Of a DNA stretch of 64,000 nt, positions 9,878 through 21,759 are shown piece by piece. The notes beneath the pieces are model-generated. The model saw only the letters and a list, made by a program, of their open reading frames with translations, was not told where the DNA came from and did not search any database. How positions within the stretch are numbered: position 1 is the first letter of the stretch; each line of letters opens with the position of its first letter. Origin of the DNA: Marinobacter subterrani. Lineage in GTDB: Bacteria; Pseudomonadota; Gammaproteobacteria; Pseudomonadales; Oleiphilaceae. Position numbers and translations under genes: made by a program. Where the stretch lies: the NCBI RefSeq assembly GCF_001045555.1, contig NZ_LFBU01000001.1:1798001-1862000 (forward strand). The letters are read 5' to 3'.

Positions 9878-11029
9878 TCAGGCTTTGCCCAGCACAGACC
9901 GGGCAATAATTTCTTTCATTACCTCCGAGGTGCCGCCGTAAATCCGCTGCACCCGCGCGTCGATGAAGTTCCGGGAAATCGGGTATTCCGTGGTGTAACC
10001 ATAACCGCCAAACAGCTGCAGGCAGCCGTCGGCGACGCGGCACTGCATTTCGGTGGCGCTGTACTTGGCCATGGAGGCCGTGGGCGCATCCAGCTCGCCG
10101 CGGTCGTACTGGTCGATGCACTGGTCCACGAAGGCCTTGTTGACCCGGTAATCGGTTTCCATACGGGCGATCTCGAAACGGGTGTTCTGCAGTTGGGCCA
10201 GCTTCTGGCCGAACAGTTCCCGTTCCTGGGCGTAGGCGATGGTCAGGTCCAGCGAACCGCGCGCGGCGGCGACGCCGAGGGCACCGATCACCAGGCGCTC
10301 CCGGGGCAGCTCACGCATCAGGTAAACGAAACCCTGGCCTTCTTCACCCAACAAGGCAGACGCCGGGATGCGCATGTCCGAGAAGAACATCTCGGAGGTG
10401 TCACCGGAGTGCTGGCCGATCTTGTCGAGGTTCCGGCCCTTGCTGTAACCCGGCAGCGAGGTATCCACCAGGAACAGGCTGATACCGCGGGCACCGGCCT
10501 TGGGGTCGGTCTTGGCGGCAACGATCACCATGTCCGCATGCTGGCCGTTGGTGATGAAGGTCTTGGAGCCGTTGAGGATGTAGTCGTCGCCATCCTTCAG
10601 CGCGCTGGTGCGGATTGCCTGCAGGTCACTGCCGGCACCCGGCTCGGTCATGGCGATGGCGCCGACCGCTTCTCCGGAGACCAGCTTGGGCAACCATTGC
10701 TGGCGCTGCTCCTCGTTGCCGATGTGGCTGAGGTAAGGCGCAACAATGTCGGAGTGCACCATCACGTTGGTGGACAGGGCGCCGAAGCCCATGCGGGCAA
10801 GCTCTTCGCCCACCACCACGGAGAACTGGAAGGGTGCACCGATGCCGCCACAGTCTTCCGGCACATCAACACACAGCATGCCGGCGTTGCCCAGGGTGTT
10901 CCAGAGTTCCCGGGGTACGATGCCGGACTTTTCCCAGGCTTCGTAGTGCGGCGTCACTTCCTTTTCCAGGACCTTGATCACCGAGTCCCGGAACATTGCC
11001 AGTTCTTCTTTATCAACAGGCATGGTCAT
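9878..11029 (-). CDS. Acyl-CoA dehydrogenase
   Basis: FAD-dependent alpha,beta-dehydrogenation of a short or branched acyl-CoA, passing electrons to ETF. The 383-residue product has the family signatures AMTEPGAGSDLQAI (middle beta domain) and CLQLFGGYGYTTEYPISR with the C-terminal RIYGGTSEVMKEIIAR. A glutamate in LPRERLVIG sits where isovaleryl/long-chain-type enzymes have their catalytic base. The second ATG (11029) is chosen because AGGAG precedes it; an ATG 15 bases upstream has no such site. It probably forms an operon with the dehydrogenase at 11054 and the thiolase. Confidence 0.88.
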   Translation of the reverse strand: MTMPVDKEELAMFRDSVIKVLEKEVTPHYEAWEKSGIVPRELWNTLGNAGMLCVDVPEDCGGIGAPFQFSVVVGEELARMGFGALSTNVMVHSDIVAPYLSHIGNEEQRQQWLPKLVSGEAVGAIAMTEPGAGSDLQAIRTSALKDGDDYILNGSKTFITNGQHADMVIVAAKTDPKAGARGISLFLVDTSLPGYSKGRNLDKIGQHSGDTSEMFFSDMRIPASALLGEEGQGFVYLMRELPRERLVIGALGVAAARGSLDLTIAYAQERELFGQKLAQLQNTRFEIARMETDYRVNKAFVDQCIDQYDRGELDAPTASMAKYSATEMQCRVADGCLQLFGGYGYTTEYPISRNFIDARVQRIYGGTSEVMKEIIARSVLGKA

Positions 11030-11053
11030 GAATGTCTCCTGCAATTGAATGCG

Positions 11054-11815
11054 TCACTTGGGCGCCATGCGAAGCGCGCAGTCGAGGCGAATCACTTCGC
11101 CGTTGAGAATCGGGTTGCGCACCATCTGGTCCACCATCATGCCGAACTCCTCCGGTTTGCCGAGGCGTTTCGGGAACGGCAGCGTAGCCGCCAGGCTTTC
11201 CTGAACTTCCTCGGGCATACCCGCCATCATGGGGGTCATGAACAGGCCCGGCGCAATCGTATTTACACGGATGCCCTCGCGGGCCAGCTCCCGGGCCGAC
11301 TGCAGGGTCAGCGATACCACGCCGCCCTTGGAGGCACTGTACGCAGCCTGGCCAATCTGGCCCTCATAGGCGGCCACCGACGCGGTATTGATGATCACGC
11401 CCCGCTCGCCATCGGCGTTCGGCTCACGCTGGGCCATATCCGCCGCCGCCAGCCGAAGAATGTTAAAGGTGCCGATAAGGTTGACCTGGATAACCTTGCT
11501 GAAGTTCTCCAGGGGCATCACACCGTCACGGCCCAGAATCTTGCCTGCGGTGGCAATACCGGCGCAGTTCACCGCGATACCGCAGGGGCCGTGGGCCTCT
11601 CTTGCGGCGTTGATCGCTGATTCGGCGCTGTCTGGCGAGCTGACGTCGCATTTCAGGAAGATCCCGCCGATATCCGCAGCGACCTTTTCACCCTGCTCCT
11701 GTTGAAGATCCAGGATGGCCACCTTGCATCCGGCAGCGGCCAGTGCCCGGGCCGCACCCTCGCCCAGCCCGGACGCCCCGCCTGTTACAATGGCTGCCAC
11801 ATTTTTGAATTCCAT
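11054..11815 (-). CDS. Short-chain dehydrogenase, 3-hydroxyacyl-CoA dehydrogenase type II family
   Basis: NAD-dependent oxidation of a 3-hydroxyacyl-CoA, with 2-methyl-3-hydroxybutyryl-CoA as the likely substrate type. The 253-residue SDR has the cofactor motif TGGASGLG (residues 12-19), the NCAGIA strand, the catalytic serine in NTASVAAYEGQ and the YSASK tyrosine/lysine pair. The sequence resembles HSD17B10-type enzymes. Its start faces liuR across a 104-bp divergent region with a palindromic operator, so it may belong to the LiuR regulon. Confidence 0.87.
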   Translation of the reverse strand: MEFKNVAAIVTGGASGLGEGAARALAAAGCKVAILDLQQEQGEKVAADIGGIFLKCDVSSPDSAESAINAAREAHGPCGIAVNCAGIATAGKILGRDGVMPLENFSKVIQVNLIGTFNILRLAAADMAQREPNADGERGVIINTASVAAYEGQIGQAAYSASKGGVVSLTLQSARELAREGIRVNTIAPGLFMTPMMAGMPEEVQESLAATLPFPKRLGKPEEFGMMVDQMVRNPILNGEVIRLDCALRMAPK

Positions 11816-11870
11816 CGTTCGCTCCCCTTTTCAGGATTCTGTTTATTAAAAATCTGACCAGAAAACCACT

Positions 11871-11886
11871 TTACGTTTACGTAAAC
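11871..11886. promoter_or_regulatory. Candidate LiuR operator
   Basis: Between the divergent short-chain dehydrogenase and liuR lies TTACGTTTACGTAAAC, which includes the perfect 12-bp palindrome GTTTACGTAAAC (11875-11886). MerR-type regulators bind such palindromes in the promoter spacer; LiuR sites in gammaproteobacteria are TTTACG/CGTAAA-like. Assignment rests on position and sequence type. Confidence 0.6.
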
Positions 11887-11919
11887 TTTATCTAACCTAA
11901 GTCTAAAAAGGAAATCGTC

Positions 11920-12363
11920 ATGATCGAAAAAAGAACCTTCAGCATCAGTGAGCTCTCGCAGGAGTTCGATGTAACGACGCGAAGCATCCGCTTTTATGAA
12001 GACCAGGGCCTGCTCAAACCCAGGCGCCGCGGGCAAACCCGCATCTTCAGCACCAAAGACCGGGTGCGCCTGAAGCTGATTCTCCGCGGTAAACGCATGG
12101 GCTTCACCCTTGCAGAAACCAAGGAACTTTTCGATCTGTGGGACGAGACCCTCACAGGCAACGAAAAACAGCTTCTGAAAATGCTGGAAATCCTGGAAGG
12201 CCGCAGGGCCATGCTGGAGCAGCAGAAGAACGACATCGCACAAGCGGAAATGGAAATTGAGACAGCCGAAACCCGGTGCCGTGAAGCCCTGGACGAGCTG
12301 CAGAAAAAAAAGAAACAGCAGGCCCCGGCCAACGACGAAGCCAGGCAGGCCGCTGAACACTAA
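11920..12363 (+). CDS. liuR: MerR-family transcriptional regulator LiuR
   Basis: Regulator of branched-chain amino acid and isovalerate catabolism. The 147-residue protein begins with a MerR-type winged helix (FSISELSQEFDVTTRSIRFY, then EDQGLLKPRR), followed by a coiled-coil dimerisation helix and a lysine/glutamine-rich tail. A GGAAA site precedes the ATG. It is immediately upstream of the complete liuABCDE set, the arrangement in which LiuR is known from Pseudomonas, Shewanella and related genera. No metal-binding cysteine pair is seen, consistent with a metabolite-sensing MerR member. Confidence 0.85.
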   Translation: MIEKRTFSISELSQEFDVTTRSIRFYEDQGLLKPRRRGQTRIFSTKDRVRLKLILRGKRMGFTLAETKELFDLWDETLTGNEKQLLKMLEILEGRRAMLEQQKNDIAQAEMEIETAETRCREALDELQKKKKQQAPANDEARQAAEH

Positions 12364-12389
12364 TGACAGAAGATCAAAGGTAGCCAACG

Positions 12390-13559
12390 ATGAAATCACA
12401 ATACTCAGAGCTCAACTTCGGCCTCGGTGAAACCCTCGACATGCTCCGCGAGCAGGTCAACGGCTTTGCCGCTGCCGAAATCGCACCCCGCGCCGAGGAA
12501 ATCGACCGCAATAACGAGTTCCCCATGGACCTGTGGCGGAAAATGGGCGACATGGGCCTGCTGGGTATCACCGTGAGCGAAGAATACGGCGGCTCAGCCA
12601 TGGGCTACCTTGCACACGTCATCGCCATGGAAGAAATCAGCCGCGCCTCCGCCTCCGTTGGCCTCTCCTACGGTGCCCATTCCAACCTGTGCGTGAACCA
12701 GATTCACCGTAACGGCACGGAAGAACAGAAACAGAAATACCTGCCCAAGCTCGTCAGCGGCGAGCACGTTGGCGCCCTGGCCATGTCCGAGCCCAACGCC
12801 GGCTCCGACGTCATCTCCATGAAACTGACGGCCAAAGACGCCGGTGACCACTACGTCCTCAACGGCAATAAAATGTGGATCACCAACGGCCCGGATGCGA
12901 ACACCTACGTCATCTACGCCAAAACCGACATCTCTGCCGGCTCTAAAGGTTTGACCGCCTTCATCGTAGAACGCGACGCCCCGGGCTTCAGCCGCCACCA
13001 GAAACTCGACAAACTCGGCATGCGCGGCTCCAACACCTGTGAGCTAGTATTCGAAGACTGCAAAGTACCCAAGGAAAACGTCCTTGGAGGCGTTGGCAAC
13101 GGCGCCAAAGTCCTCATGAGCGGCCTCGACTACGAGCGCCTGGTACTCTCCGGCGGCCCTCTGGGCATCATGCAGGCGGCCATGGACGTGGTCGTTCCTT
13201 ACATCCGCGAGCGCAAACAGTTCGGCCAGGCCATCGGTGAGTTCGAACTGGTACAGGGCAAAGTCGCTGACATGTACACCTGGATGAACACCGCCAAGTC
13301 CTATGTCTACATGGTCGCCATGTCCGCCGACCGCGGCGCGGAAACCACCCGTAAAGACGCCGCCGGCGCGATCCTCTACTCCGCCGAAATGGCCACCAAG
13401 ATGGCCCTGGACGCCATCCAACTGCTCGGCGGTAACGGCTACATCAACGAATACCCGACAGGCCGACTGCTGCGGGACGCCAAACTGTACGAAATCGGTG
13501 CCGGCACGTCCGAGATCCGCCGGATGCTGATCGGTCGAGAGCTGTACCTGAACAAGTAA
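12390..13559 (+). CDS. liuA: Isovaleryl-CoA dehydrogenase
   Basis: First committed step of leucine breakdown after the branched-chain keto acid dehydrogenase: isovaleryl-CoA to 3-methylcrotonyl-CoA, electrons to ETF. The 389-residue product has [18 protein letters not shown], the catalytic-glutamate loop [16 protein letters not shown] characteristic of isovaleryl-CoA dehydrogenases, and the C-terminal [17 protein letters not shown]. It starts 26 bases after liuR and is followed by a dyad element and liuB. Confidence 0.93.
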   Translation: MKSQYSELNFGLGETLDMLREQVNGFAAAEIAPRAEEIDRNNEFPMDLWRKMGDMGLLGITVSEEYGGSAMGYLAHVIAMEEISRASASVGLSYGAHSNLCVNQIHRNGTEEQKQKYLPKLVSGEHVGALAMSEPNAGSDVISMKLTAKDAGDHYVLNGNKMWITNGPDANTYVIYAKTDISAGSKGLTAFIVERDAPGFSRHQKLDKLGMRGSNTCELVFEDCKVPKENVLGGVGNGAKVLMSGLDYERLVLSGGPLGIMQAAMDVVVPYIRERKQFGQAIGEFELVQGKVADMYTWMNTAKSYVYMVAMSADRGAETTRKDAAGAILYSAEMATKMALDAIQLLGGNGYINEYPTGRLLRDAKLYEIGAGTSEIRRMLIGRELYLNK

Positions 13560-13639
13560 AACAGCTTCAAGCCACCGGCTCCCGGGGCCTTTTACGGTTC
13601 CAAGGAAGCCAGCACCCAAAGTATGACGGAGGGGGCGGT

Positions 13640-13729
13640 GGCAGGGCAGTCCGGGAATGTAGAGGGCCATGGATGGCCCGAAACAAGCGCACATGGATGT
13701 GCTCGTAGCGGTTCCCGGACTGCCCTGCC
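13640..13729. repeat. Long dyad element, copy C (second family)
   Basis: Arms of 18 bp (13640-13657 and 13712-13729, perfect) enclose two internal hairpins, GGGCCAT-GG-ATGGCCC (13664-13679) and GCACAT-GG-ATGTGC (13689-13702), giving a cloverleaf-like fold. It has the same architecture as copies A and B but a different core sequence. It lies between liuA and liuB, which are probably cotranscribed. Confidence 0.85.
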
Positions 13730-13766
13730 GCCGGCCCCGACTCCCCGAGGTCAGGAAGTCAAAACC

Positions 13767-15374
<1,608 letters not shown>

Positions 15375-15388
15375 TGGGGGAGACTGAC

Positions 15389-16195
15389 ATGACCGAACAG
15401 GAAAACGCGGTTCTGCTCAACCGCCGCCCCGAAGGTATCACCGAGGTGGTCCTGAACCGCCCGGACAAGCGCAACGCGTTTGACGACGTGATCATCCAGC
15501 AGTTGATCACCGCCCTGACCGAGGTGAACCAGGACGCAGACACCAGGGTGGTTATCCTGCGCTCCGAAGGAAAACACTTTTCCGCCGGGGCCGACCTTGG
15601 CTGGATGCGCCGGATGGCCGAGAACAGCCGCCAGGAAAACCTCGACGATTCCCGGGAACTGGCCCGGTTGATGAACGTGCTCAACCACCTGTCCAAGCCA
15701 GTGATCGGCCTGGTGCAGGGTGCCGCCTTCGGGGGCGCCGTGGGTCTCGCCGCCTGCTGCGATATCGTCATCGCCACTGAACAATCCAGCTTCTGCCTCA
15801 GCGAAGTTAAGCTCGGCCTGATCCCGGCGGTGATCAGCCCCTACGTGCTGCGCGCTATCGGTGAGCGCCAGGCCCGCCGCTACTTCATCTCGGCCGAGGT
15901 GTTCACCGCCCGGCAAGCGCAGGAGTACGGGCTGGTGCATATCGTTTGTGATGACCTGGAAGCCATGGACCTGCGCTGCAATGAGCTGCTGCAGCACTTG
16001 GCCATGAACGGCCCGGAGGCCATGAAAGCCGCCAAGGATCTGGTGTTCGCCGTCAGCCACAAGCCCATTGATCACACCGTGATTGACGACACCGCGCACC
16101 GCATCGCTGACATCCGCGTGGGTGAAGAAGGCCAGGAAGGGCTCAGCGCCTTCCTGAACAAACGCCGCGCAAACTGGACTCCGGAGAGCAAGTAA
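15389..16195 (+). CDS. liuC: 3-methylglutaconyl-CoA hydratase (enoyl-CoA hydratase family)
   Basis: Hydrates 3-methylglutaconyl-CoA to HMG-CoA. The 268-residue crotonase-fold protein has the CoA oxyanion segment SEGKHFSAGADLGWM, the second oxyanion region GLVQGAAFGGAVGLAACCDIVIA, and glutamate in SEVKLGLIPAVISPYV. The ATG at 15389 follows GGGGGAG at good spacing; a start at 15374 overlapping the liuB stop adds five residues without its own ribosome site. Substrate is assigned from position between liuB and liuD. Confidence 0.9.
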   Translation: MTEQENAVLLNRRPEGITEVVLNRPDKRNAFDDVIIQQLITALTEVNQDADTRVVILRSEGKHFSAGADLGWMRRMAENSRQENLDDSRELARLMNVLNHLSKPVIGLVQGAAFGGAVGLAACCDIVIATEQSSFCLSEVKLGLIPAVISPYVLRAIGERQARRYFISAEVFTARQAQEYGLVHIVCDDLEAMDLRCNELLQHLAMNGPEAMKAAKDLVFAVSHKPIDHTVIDDTAHRIADIRVGEEGQEGLSAFLNKRRANWTPESK

Positions 16196-16196
16196 C

Positions 16197-18191
16197 ATGT
16201 TCAGCAAAATTCTGATCGCCAACCGGGGCGAAATCGCCTGCCGGATCATCCAAACCGCCCACCGCATGGGCATTCGCTGCGTCGCCGTCTACTCAGAGGC
16301 CGACGCCAACGCCCGGCACGTGGCCATGGCCGACGAAGCCTTCCACATTGGCCCTGCACCCAGCTCCGAGAGCTACCTGCGGGCTGACAAGATTATCGAG
16401 ATTGCCAAAAAGAGCGGTGCCCAGGCGATTCACCCGGGCTACGGCTTCCTCTCGGAAAACACCGGCTTTGCCGAAGCCTGTGAAGCCAACGATCTGGTGT
16501 TCATCGGCCCGCCCTCCTCGGCCATTGCCGCCATGGGCTCCAAGTCCGCCGCCAAGGCCATCATGGAAAAAGCCGGCGTGCCGCTGGTGCCTGGCTACCA
16601 CGGTGATGACCAGTCCCCGGACACCCTGCGCAAAGAAGCCGAAAAATGCGGCTTCCCGTTGCTGCTGAAAGCCGTCGCCGGTGGCGGAGGCAAAGGCATG
16701 CGCGTGGTTGAGCGCATGGAAGACTTTGACGACGCCCTGGCCGCCGCCAAACGGGAATCGAAGAACGCCTTTGGCAATCCGGACATGCTCATCGAACGCT
16801 ACCTGACCCAGCCACGGCACGTGGAAATCCAGGTGTTCTGTGACCAGGACGGCCACGGCGTGTACCTGGCCGAGCGGGACTGCTCCGTGCAGCGCCGCCA
16901 CCAGAAAGTGCTGGAAGAAGCACCGGCCCCGGGCCTGAGCGAAGAAACCCGCAAAGCCATGGGTGAGGCGGCGGTTAAAGCCGCCCAGGCCATCAACTAC
17001 GTGGGCGCCGGCACTGTGGAATTCCTCTACGACGTGGACGGTTCCTTCTTCTTCATGGAAATGAACACCCGCCTGCAGGTCGAGCACCCGGTCACCGAAA
17101 TGGTCACCGGCCAGGATCTGGTGGAGTGGCAATTGAAAGTCGCCTGGGGCGAGCCCCTGCCGCTGGAACAGTCCCAGGTAAAAACCCGGGGCCACGCCCT
17201 GGAAGCACGCATCTACGCAGAAGACCCGGACCAGGATTTCCTGCCTGCCACCGGCAACCTGCGCTACCTGAGCACTCCGGATGAGAGCGCGCATGTACGG
17301 GTGGATACTGGCGTTACCGAAGGCGACGACATCAGCATCCATTACGACCCGATGATCGCCAAACTGATCGTGTGGGACGAAACCCGCGACCAGGCCATCA
17401 ACCGCATGGTCCAGGCCCTGGAGCACTACCGTATCGCCGGTGTGAAAACCAATATCCGGTTCCTCCACGCCCTGGCCGACGCCCAGCCGTTCCGGGAAGC
17501 GGAGCTGACCACTGGGTTTATTGAGGATCACCGCGACCTGCTGTTTCCGGCATCGAAACTGGATACCCACAAGGCCCTGGTACTGGCTGCCGGCTTCGTG
17601 CTGGAACAGCGCAAATCCCGGGAAGTGGTCAGCACCGACCCCTGGTCGCCATTTGGCCGCCAGAACAGCTGGCGCATGAACTCCGAATACGCCCAGCCGC
17701 TGCAACTGCAGGTGGGAGAAGACATCCACGATCTCAAAGTGCTGGAGCGGGACGACCGCTACCAGGTCTACGTGGGCGACAGTGTGTACAACCTCACCGC
17801 CCGTCTGGATGACGACTACCTGCAGGCAGTGATCAACGGCCACCGCATCAGCGTCCACGGCAACCTGCACAACGACCAGCTGGTGCTGTTCTACGAGGGC
17901 GACACCTTCAACTGCACCGTGTACAAGGAAAGCTACGGCTTCGAGGAAATGGCCGGCGAAGGCAGCCTGGCCGCGCCCATGAACGGCGCCATCGTCGCCG
18001 TACAGGCCAAGGTCGGCGACAGGGTTACCGCAGGCCAGAGCCTGGTGATCATGGAAGCCATGAAGATGGAACACGCCATCAAGGCCCCGGCCGACGGCGT
18101 AGTCACCGAGATCTTCTTCGCCGAGGGCGACCAGGTCTCCGAAGGTGCTGAACTGATTGCCATTGAAGTCGATGAAGAGGAGGCAAGCTGA
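16197..18191 (+). CDS. liuD: 3-methylcrotonyl-CoA carboxylase, biotin (alpha) subunit
   Basis: ATP-dependent carboxylation of its own biotin, partnering LiuB. The 664-residue protein shows an N-terminal biotin carboxylase domain ([21 protein letters not shown]-grasp loop [40 protein letters not shown]), a linker/BT domain and a C-terminal biotinyl domain with the biotinylated lysine in [12 protein letters not shown]. It starts 1 base after liuC and its stop overlaps the liuE start (TGATG), so the genes are translationally coupled. Confidence 0.95.
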   Translation: MFSKILIANRGEIACRIIQTAHRMGIRCVAVYSEADANARHVAMADEAFHIGPAPSSESYLRADKIIEIAKKSGAQAIHPGYGFLSENTGFAEACEANDLVFIGPPSSAIAAMGSKSAAKAIMEKAGVPLVPGYHGDDQSPDTLRKEAEKCGFPLLLKAVAGGGGKGMRVVERMEDFDDALAAAKRESKNAFGNPDMLIERYLTQPRHVEIQVFCDQDGHGVYLAERDCSVQRRHQKVLEEAPAPGLSEETRKAMGEAAVKAAQAINYVGAGTVEFLYDVDGSFFFMEMNTRLQVEHPVTEMVTGQDLVEWQLKVAWGEPLPLEQSQVKTRGHALEARIYAEDPDQDFLPATGNLRYLSTPDESAHVRVDTGVTEGDDISIHYDPMIAKLIVWDETRDQAINRMVQALEHYRIAGVKTNIRFLHALADAQPFREAELTTGFIEDHRDLLFPASKLDTHKALVLAAGFVLEQRKSREVVSTDPWSPFGRQNSWRMNSEYAQPLQLQVGEDIHDLKVLERDDRYQVYVGDSVYNLTARLDDDYLQAVINGHRISVHGNLHNDQLVLFYEGDTFNCTVYKESYGFEEMAGEGSLAAPMNGAIVAVQAKVGDRVTAGQSLVIMEAMKMEHAIKAPADGVVTEIFFAEGDQVSEGAELIAIEVDEEEAS

Positions 18192-19099
18192 TGGCCTTTC
18201 CCAAACAGGTTCGCCTGGTGGAAATGAGCCCCCGGGACGGACTCCAGAACGAGCCCGGCCCGGTGATTGCCACTGCCATCAAAACCGGCCTGATCGACCG
18301 CCTGGCCGACAGCGGCCTGAGCCACATCGAGGCCGCCAGCTTTGTGTCCCCGAAATGGGTGCCACAGATGGGCGACGCCGCCGACGTTATGGCCGGCATC
18401 AATCGCCAGGCCGGCGTGCGCTACTCGGTGCTAACCCCCAACCTCAAGGGCTTCGAAAACGCCCTGGCGGCGGGCGTGGACGAAGTGGCCGTGTTCGGTG
18501 CCGCCTCCGAATCCTTCAGCCGGAAAAACATCAACTGCTCCATCGCCGAAAGCCTCGACCGCTTCCTGCCAGTGATGGAAGCCGCCGGCAAGGCCGGCAT
18601 CCCGGTGCGCGGCTACGTCTCCACCGTGCTGGGCTGCCCCTACGAAGGCGACATCGCCCCCGAACAGGTCGCCACCGTCGCCAAGGCCCTCTACGACATG
18701 GGCTGCTACGAAATCTCCCTGGGCGACACCATCGGCGTGGGCACCCCGATTAAAGCCAAACGCATGCTCGAAGCCGTCGCCGCCCACGTGCCGATGGACA
18801 AACTGGCCGCCCATTTCCACGACACCTACGGCCAGGCCCTGGCCAACCTGTATGCGGTTCTGGAAGAAGGCGTCAGCGTGATCGACGCTTCCGTCGCCGG
18901 CCTCGGCGGCTGCCCCTACGCCAAGGGTGCGTCGGGCAACGTCGCCACCGAAGACGTGCTATACCTGCTTAACGGTTTAGGCATCAAGACCGGCGTAGAT
19001 CTCGAGAAACTTGTGGCAACGGGAGACTGGATATGTGGTCAGCTAAAACGTCAAAACGGCTCCAAGGTCGGCCAAGCCATGGGCGGTAACTGCCAATGA
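18191..19099 (+). CDS. liuE: Hydroxymethylglutaryl-CoA lyase
   Basis: Last step of the leucine pathway: HMG-CoA to acetyl-CoA and acetoacetate. The 302-residue TIM-barrel protein has the metal and substrate residues in [21 protein letters not shown], and the signature loop [17 protein letters not shown] with its catalytic cysteine. It is the terminal liu gene; dyad copy B begins 7 bases after its stop. The acetoacetate produced could be activated and cleaved by the acyl-CoA synthetase at 19874 and the thiolase at 8534. Confidence 0.94.
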   Translation: MAFPKQVRLVEMSPRDGLQNEPGPVIATAIKTGLIDRLADSGLSHIEAASFVSPKWVPQMGDAADVMAGINRQAGVRYSVLTPNLKGFENALAAGVDEVAVFGAASESFSRKNINCSIAESLDRFLPVMEAAGKAGIPVRGYVSTVLGCPYEGDIAPEQVATVAKALYDMGCYEISLGDTIGVGTPIKAKRMLEAVAAHVPMDKLAAHFHDTYGQALANLYAVLEEGVSVIDASVAGLGGCPYAKGASGNVATEDVLYLLNGLGIKTGVDLEKLVATGDWICGQLKRQNGSKVGQAMGGNCQ

Positions 19100-19105
19100 T
19101 TGAAC

Positions 19106-19213
19106 TGGCAGGTGGGGTGCAACCTCCCGGGACTGTCTGCAGCATGGATGCTGCAGTCAAGCTTACATGGACGTATTCACAGCGTGTCCCGGGAGGTTGC
19201 ACCCCACCTGCCA
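19106..19213. repeat. Long dyad element, copy B
   Basis: Perfect 28-bp arms (19106-19133 and 19186-19213) enclose a 52-nt centre with the inner hairpin CTGCAGCAT-GG-ATGCTGCAG. The 58-nt core 19131-19188 is the reverse complement of copy A with one change, while the rest of each arm is unrelated to copy A yet perfectly self-complementary. It lies immediately after liuE. Confidence 0.92.
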
Positions 19214-19244
19214 ACGCACCATACAAAAAGGCTGGGAATAACCA

Positions 19245-19823
19245 ATGAACCAGAACAAAAACGTAGTGGCGCTGGATCTGCCAATTCCCGGGATCAGCGA
19301 CATGCCGGAGGACACCCAGAAGTACTTCCAGATCTGCCAGGAAAAGCTCGGCATGATCCCGAACGTACTCACCGCCTACAGCCAGAACCTGAAACAACTG
19401 GAAGGCTTCACCCGCCTCTACAACGAGCTCATGCTCGGCGAAGGCGAACTCTCCAAACTGGAGCGGGAAATGGTGGCCGTGGTGGTCTCCTCCGAGAACA
19501 AATGCTTCTACTGCCTGGTGGCCCACGGCGCCGCCGTACGGGTACTGAGCGGCGATCCCCAGCTGGGTGAGCACATGGTGATGAACTACCGCAGCGCCAA
19601 ACTCGACAAGCGCCAGCGGGCCATGCTGGATTTTGCATCCCACCTGACCCGCTCACCGGCCACCGTCACCGAAGACGACATCCAGGCCCTGCGGGATGCC
19701 GGCCTCAGCGACCGCGGCATCTGGGATCTCAGCAACCTGATCGGTTTCTACAACATGTCCAACCGCGTGGCAATTGCCAGCGATATGCAACCTAATCCCG
19801 AATATCACAGTCAGAGTCGCTAG
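19245..19823 (+). CDS. Peroxidase-related / carboxymuconolactone decarboxylase family protein
   Basis: 192-residue member of the AhpD-like fold. The diagnostic segment is [18 protein letters not shown]: a CxxC pair with a histidine downstream, as in the AhpD-like proton-relay and thiol site. The N-terminal [25 protein letters not shown] and the C-terminal [17 protein letters not shown] match uncharacterised peroxidase-related enzymes often found beside acyl-CoA catabolic genes. The role here is not known; detoxification of a peroxide formed during dehydrogenation is only a guess. Start ATG at 19245 follows a GGGAATAACCA leader. Confidence 0.8.
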   Translation: MNQNKNVVALDLPIPGISDMPEDTQKYFQICQEKLGMIPNVLTAYSQNLKQLEGFTRLYNELMLGEGELSKLEREMVAVVVSSENKCFYCLVAHGAAVRVLSGDPQLGEHMVMNYRSAKLDKRQRAMLDFASHLTRSPATVTEDDIQALRDAGLSDRGIWDLSNLIGFYNMSNRVAIASDMQPNPEYHSQSR

Positions 19824-19873
19824 CAGGCAAAAACCTGCTCGCCCTCGAATACAACAACAATGGAGGCAGAGAT

Positions 19874-21574
19874 ATGAGCAAGACTCTACCAAGCACCTAT
19901 CCCAGTTATACGAGCGGAACCGCCGAAGCCCCCCTGCTGGGCATGACCATTGGCGAAATGCTCGACCGCACCGCCGAACAGTATCCGGATAACGAAGCCC
20001 TGGTGTGCCTGCACCAGGACATTCGCTGGACCTACAAAGAATTCGTTGAAAAGGTCGACGAAGCCGCCCGGGCTTTCATGGCCATCGGCGTCAAGCGCGG
20101 CGACCGCGTGGGCATCTGGTCTCCGAACCGCTACGAGTGGACCGTTACCCAGTTCGCCACCGCCAAAGTCGGCGCCATCCTGGTAAACATCAACCCGGCC
20201 TACGGCGTGCACGAACTGCAATACGCCCTGAACCTGGCCGGCATCACCACCCTGGTAACAGCGGACAGCTTCAAGGCCTCCAACTACCGGGAAATGATCT
20301 ACGAGCTGGCCCCGGAGCTGAAACGCAGCGCCCCCGGCAAGCTCAAGGCCGACCACGTACCCGAGCTGCGTGCCGTGATCAACGTGCACGAAGACAAACA
20401 CGATGGCATGTGGACCTGGAAGGAATTCCTCGGTTTCGCCGGCGACGTATCCCAGGACGAGCTGAACAAACGCCAGAGCGAACTGCAGTTTGATGACCCG
20501 ATCAACATCCAGTTCACCTCCGGCACCACTGGCAACCCCAAAGGCGCCACCCTCACCCACCACAACATCCTGAACAACGGGTACTTCGTGGGCGAGAGTC
20601 AGCTTCTGACGGAAAAAGACCGCCTGGTGATTCCAGTGCCCCTGTACCACTGCTTCGGCATGGTGATGGGCAACCTGGGCTGCATCACCCACGGTGCCGC
20701 GATGATCTACCCCTCCGAGGGATTCGAACCGAAAGCCGTGCTGCAAGCGGTCCACCAGGAAAAGGCCACCGCCCTGTACGGCGTACCCACCATGTTCATC
20801 GCGGAGCTGGGCGACCCGGACTTCGAAAGCTATGACCTCTCGCACCTGCGCACCGGCATTATGGCAGGCTCCATCTGCCCGGCGGAGATCATGAAGAAAG
20901 TAAACAGCAAGATGAACATGAAAGAAGTGCAGATTGCCTACGGCATGACAGAGACCAGCCCGGTGTCCACCCAGACCAGCTCACTCGACCCGTTCGAGAA
21001 GCAGGTCACCACCGTGGGCCGCACCCAGCCGCACCTGGAAACCAAGATCGTCGATCCGGCCAACGGCAACGTCGTTCCCCGGGGCGAGATCGGCGAGCTC
21101 TGTACCCGTGGCTACAGCGTAATGCTGAAGTACTGGAACAACGAAGAGAAAACCCGCGAAGCCATCGACAGCGCCGGCTGGATGCACACCGGCGATCTGG
21201 CCACCATGGACGAAGAGGGCTACATCCAGATCGTTGGCCGCATCAAGGATATGGTCATCCGCGGCGGCGAGAACATCTACCCGAAAGAAATCGAAGAGTT
21301 CCTCTACACCCACCCGGCCATCGAAGAAGTACAGGTAACCGGCATTCCCGATGACAAATACGGCGAAGAGCTGATTGCCTGGGTGAAGCTGGCTCCAGAT
21401 GCTGCGCCCGTTACGGCAGAGGATCTGCAGGCCTTCTGCAAGGGCAAGATCGCCCACTTCAAGATCCCGAAGAACTACAAGTTCGTGGATGAGTTCCCGA
21501 TGACCGTCACCGGGAAGATCCAGAAGTTCAAGATGCGGGAGATTTCGATTGAGGAGATGGGGCTGAAGAAGTAA
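19874..21574 (+). CDS. AMP-binding acyl-CoA synthetase
   Basis: Activates a carboxylic acid to its CoA thioester through an acyl-adenylate. The 566-residue protein has the P-loop-like motif [16 protein letters not shown], the adenylate motif [10 protein letters not shown], the hinge motif [21 protein letters not shown] and the catalytic lysine near [11 protein letters not shown]. Good start with GGAGG 8 bases upstream. Position after the liu genes suggests a short or branched acid, or acetoacetate, as substrate, but specificity is not readable. Its last 69 bases recur at 25014-25082. Confidence 0.88.
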   Translation: MSKTLPSTYPSYTSGTAEAPLLGMTIGEMLDRTAEQYPDNEALVCLHQDIRWTYKEFVEKVDEAARAFMAIGVKRGDRVGIWSPNRYEWTVTQFATAKVGAILVNINPAYGVHELQYALNLAGITTLVTADSFKASNYREMIYELAPELKRSAPGKLKADHVPELRAVINVHEDKHDGMWTWKEFLGFAGDVSQDELNKRQSELQFDDPINIQFTSGTTGNPKGATLTHHNILNNGYFVGESQLLTEKDRLVIPVPLYHCFGMVMGNLGCITHGAAMIYPSEGFEPKAVLQAVHQEKATALYGVPTMFIAELGDPDFESYDLSHLRTGIMAGSICPAEIMKKVNSKMNMKEVQIAYGMTETSPVSTQTSSLDPFEKQVTTVGRTQPHLETKIVDPANGNVVPRGEIGELCTRGYSVMLKYWNNEEKTREAIDSAGWMHTGDLATMDEEGYIQIVGRIKDMVIRGGENIYPKEIEEFLYTHPAIEEVQVTGIPDDKYGEELIAWVKLAPDAAPVTAEDLQAFCKGKIAHFKIPKNYKFVDEFPMTVTGKIQKFKMREISIEEMGLKK

Positions 21575-21603
21575 GCGCCCCTTCCCCATCCCGCTCCTGA
21601 CTC

Positions 21604-21635
21604 AAACCCCAGCCATGTGCTGGGGTTTGTGCTTT
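21604..21635 (+). terminator. Rho-independent-type terminator after the acyl-CoA synthetase
   Basis: Perfect 10-bp stem AAACCCCAGC / GCTGGGGTTT with a 5-base loop (CATGT) and a T-rich tail, 29 bases after the stop codon. The stem starts with A and ends with T runs, so it could act on both strands. Confidence 0.75.
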
Positions 21636-21713
21636 GTGTACGACCTCAGAGAAGCTGGAACCATACAAGTCGCGTAAGGCGGACGTCCCTGACGGGCCGC
21701 CGCTTCGCTCAGC

Positions 21714-21720
21714 GTTAAGC
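21714..21720 (+). other. Cassette junction (attC R' core) upstream of higBA
   Basis: GTTAAGC fits the integron core GTTRRRY. The bases following the crossover are the reverse complement of the R'' core GCTTAAC found after higA (22326-22332), as expected if 21715-22390 is one integron-type cassette. The preceding 21650-21713 may be the rest of an older attC (GGCGG...CCGCC dyad) but its outer core is not recognisable. Confidence 0.6.
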
Positions 21721-21724
21721 CCTA

Positions 21725-21753
21725 TTGTTGCGTGGTGCGCAACATGCTAGCAT
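21725..21753 (+). promoter_or_regulatory. Promoter of the first higBA cassette
   Basis: TTGTTG (21725-21730) and TAGCAT (21748-21753) with a 17-base spacer. The inverted repeat GTTGCG-TGGTG-CGCAAC (21727-21743) overlaps the -35 box and spacer and is a likely HigA operator. The -10 box ends only 6 bases before the higB ATG, so the transcript may have no leader. Confidence 0.55.
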
Positions 21754-21759
21754 TCCCTC

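Noticed and set aside
16293..18074. Long open frame (593 codons) antisense to liuD
   Set aside because: Same mirror-frame composition as other shadows; the biotin carboxylase on the plus strand explains the sequence fully.
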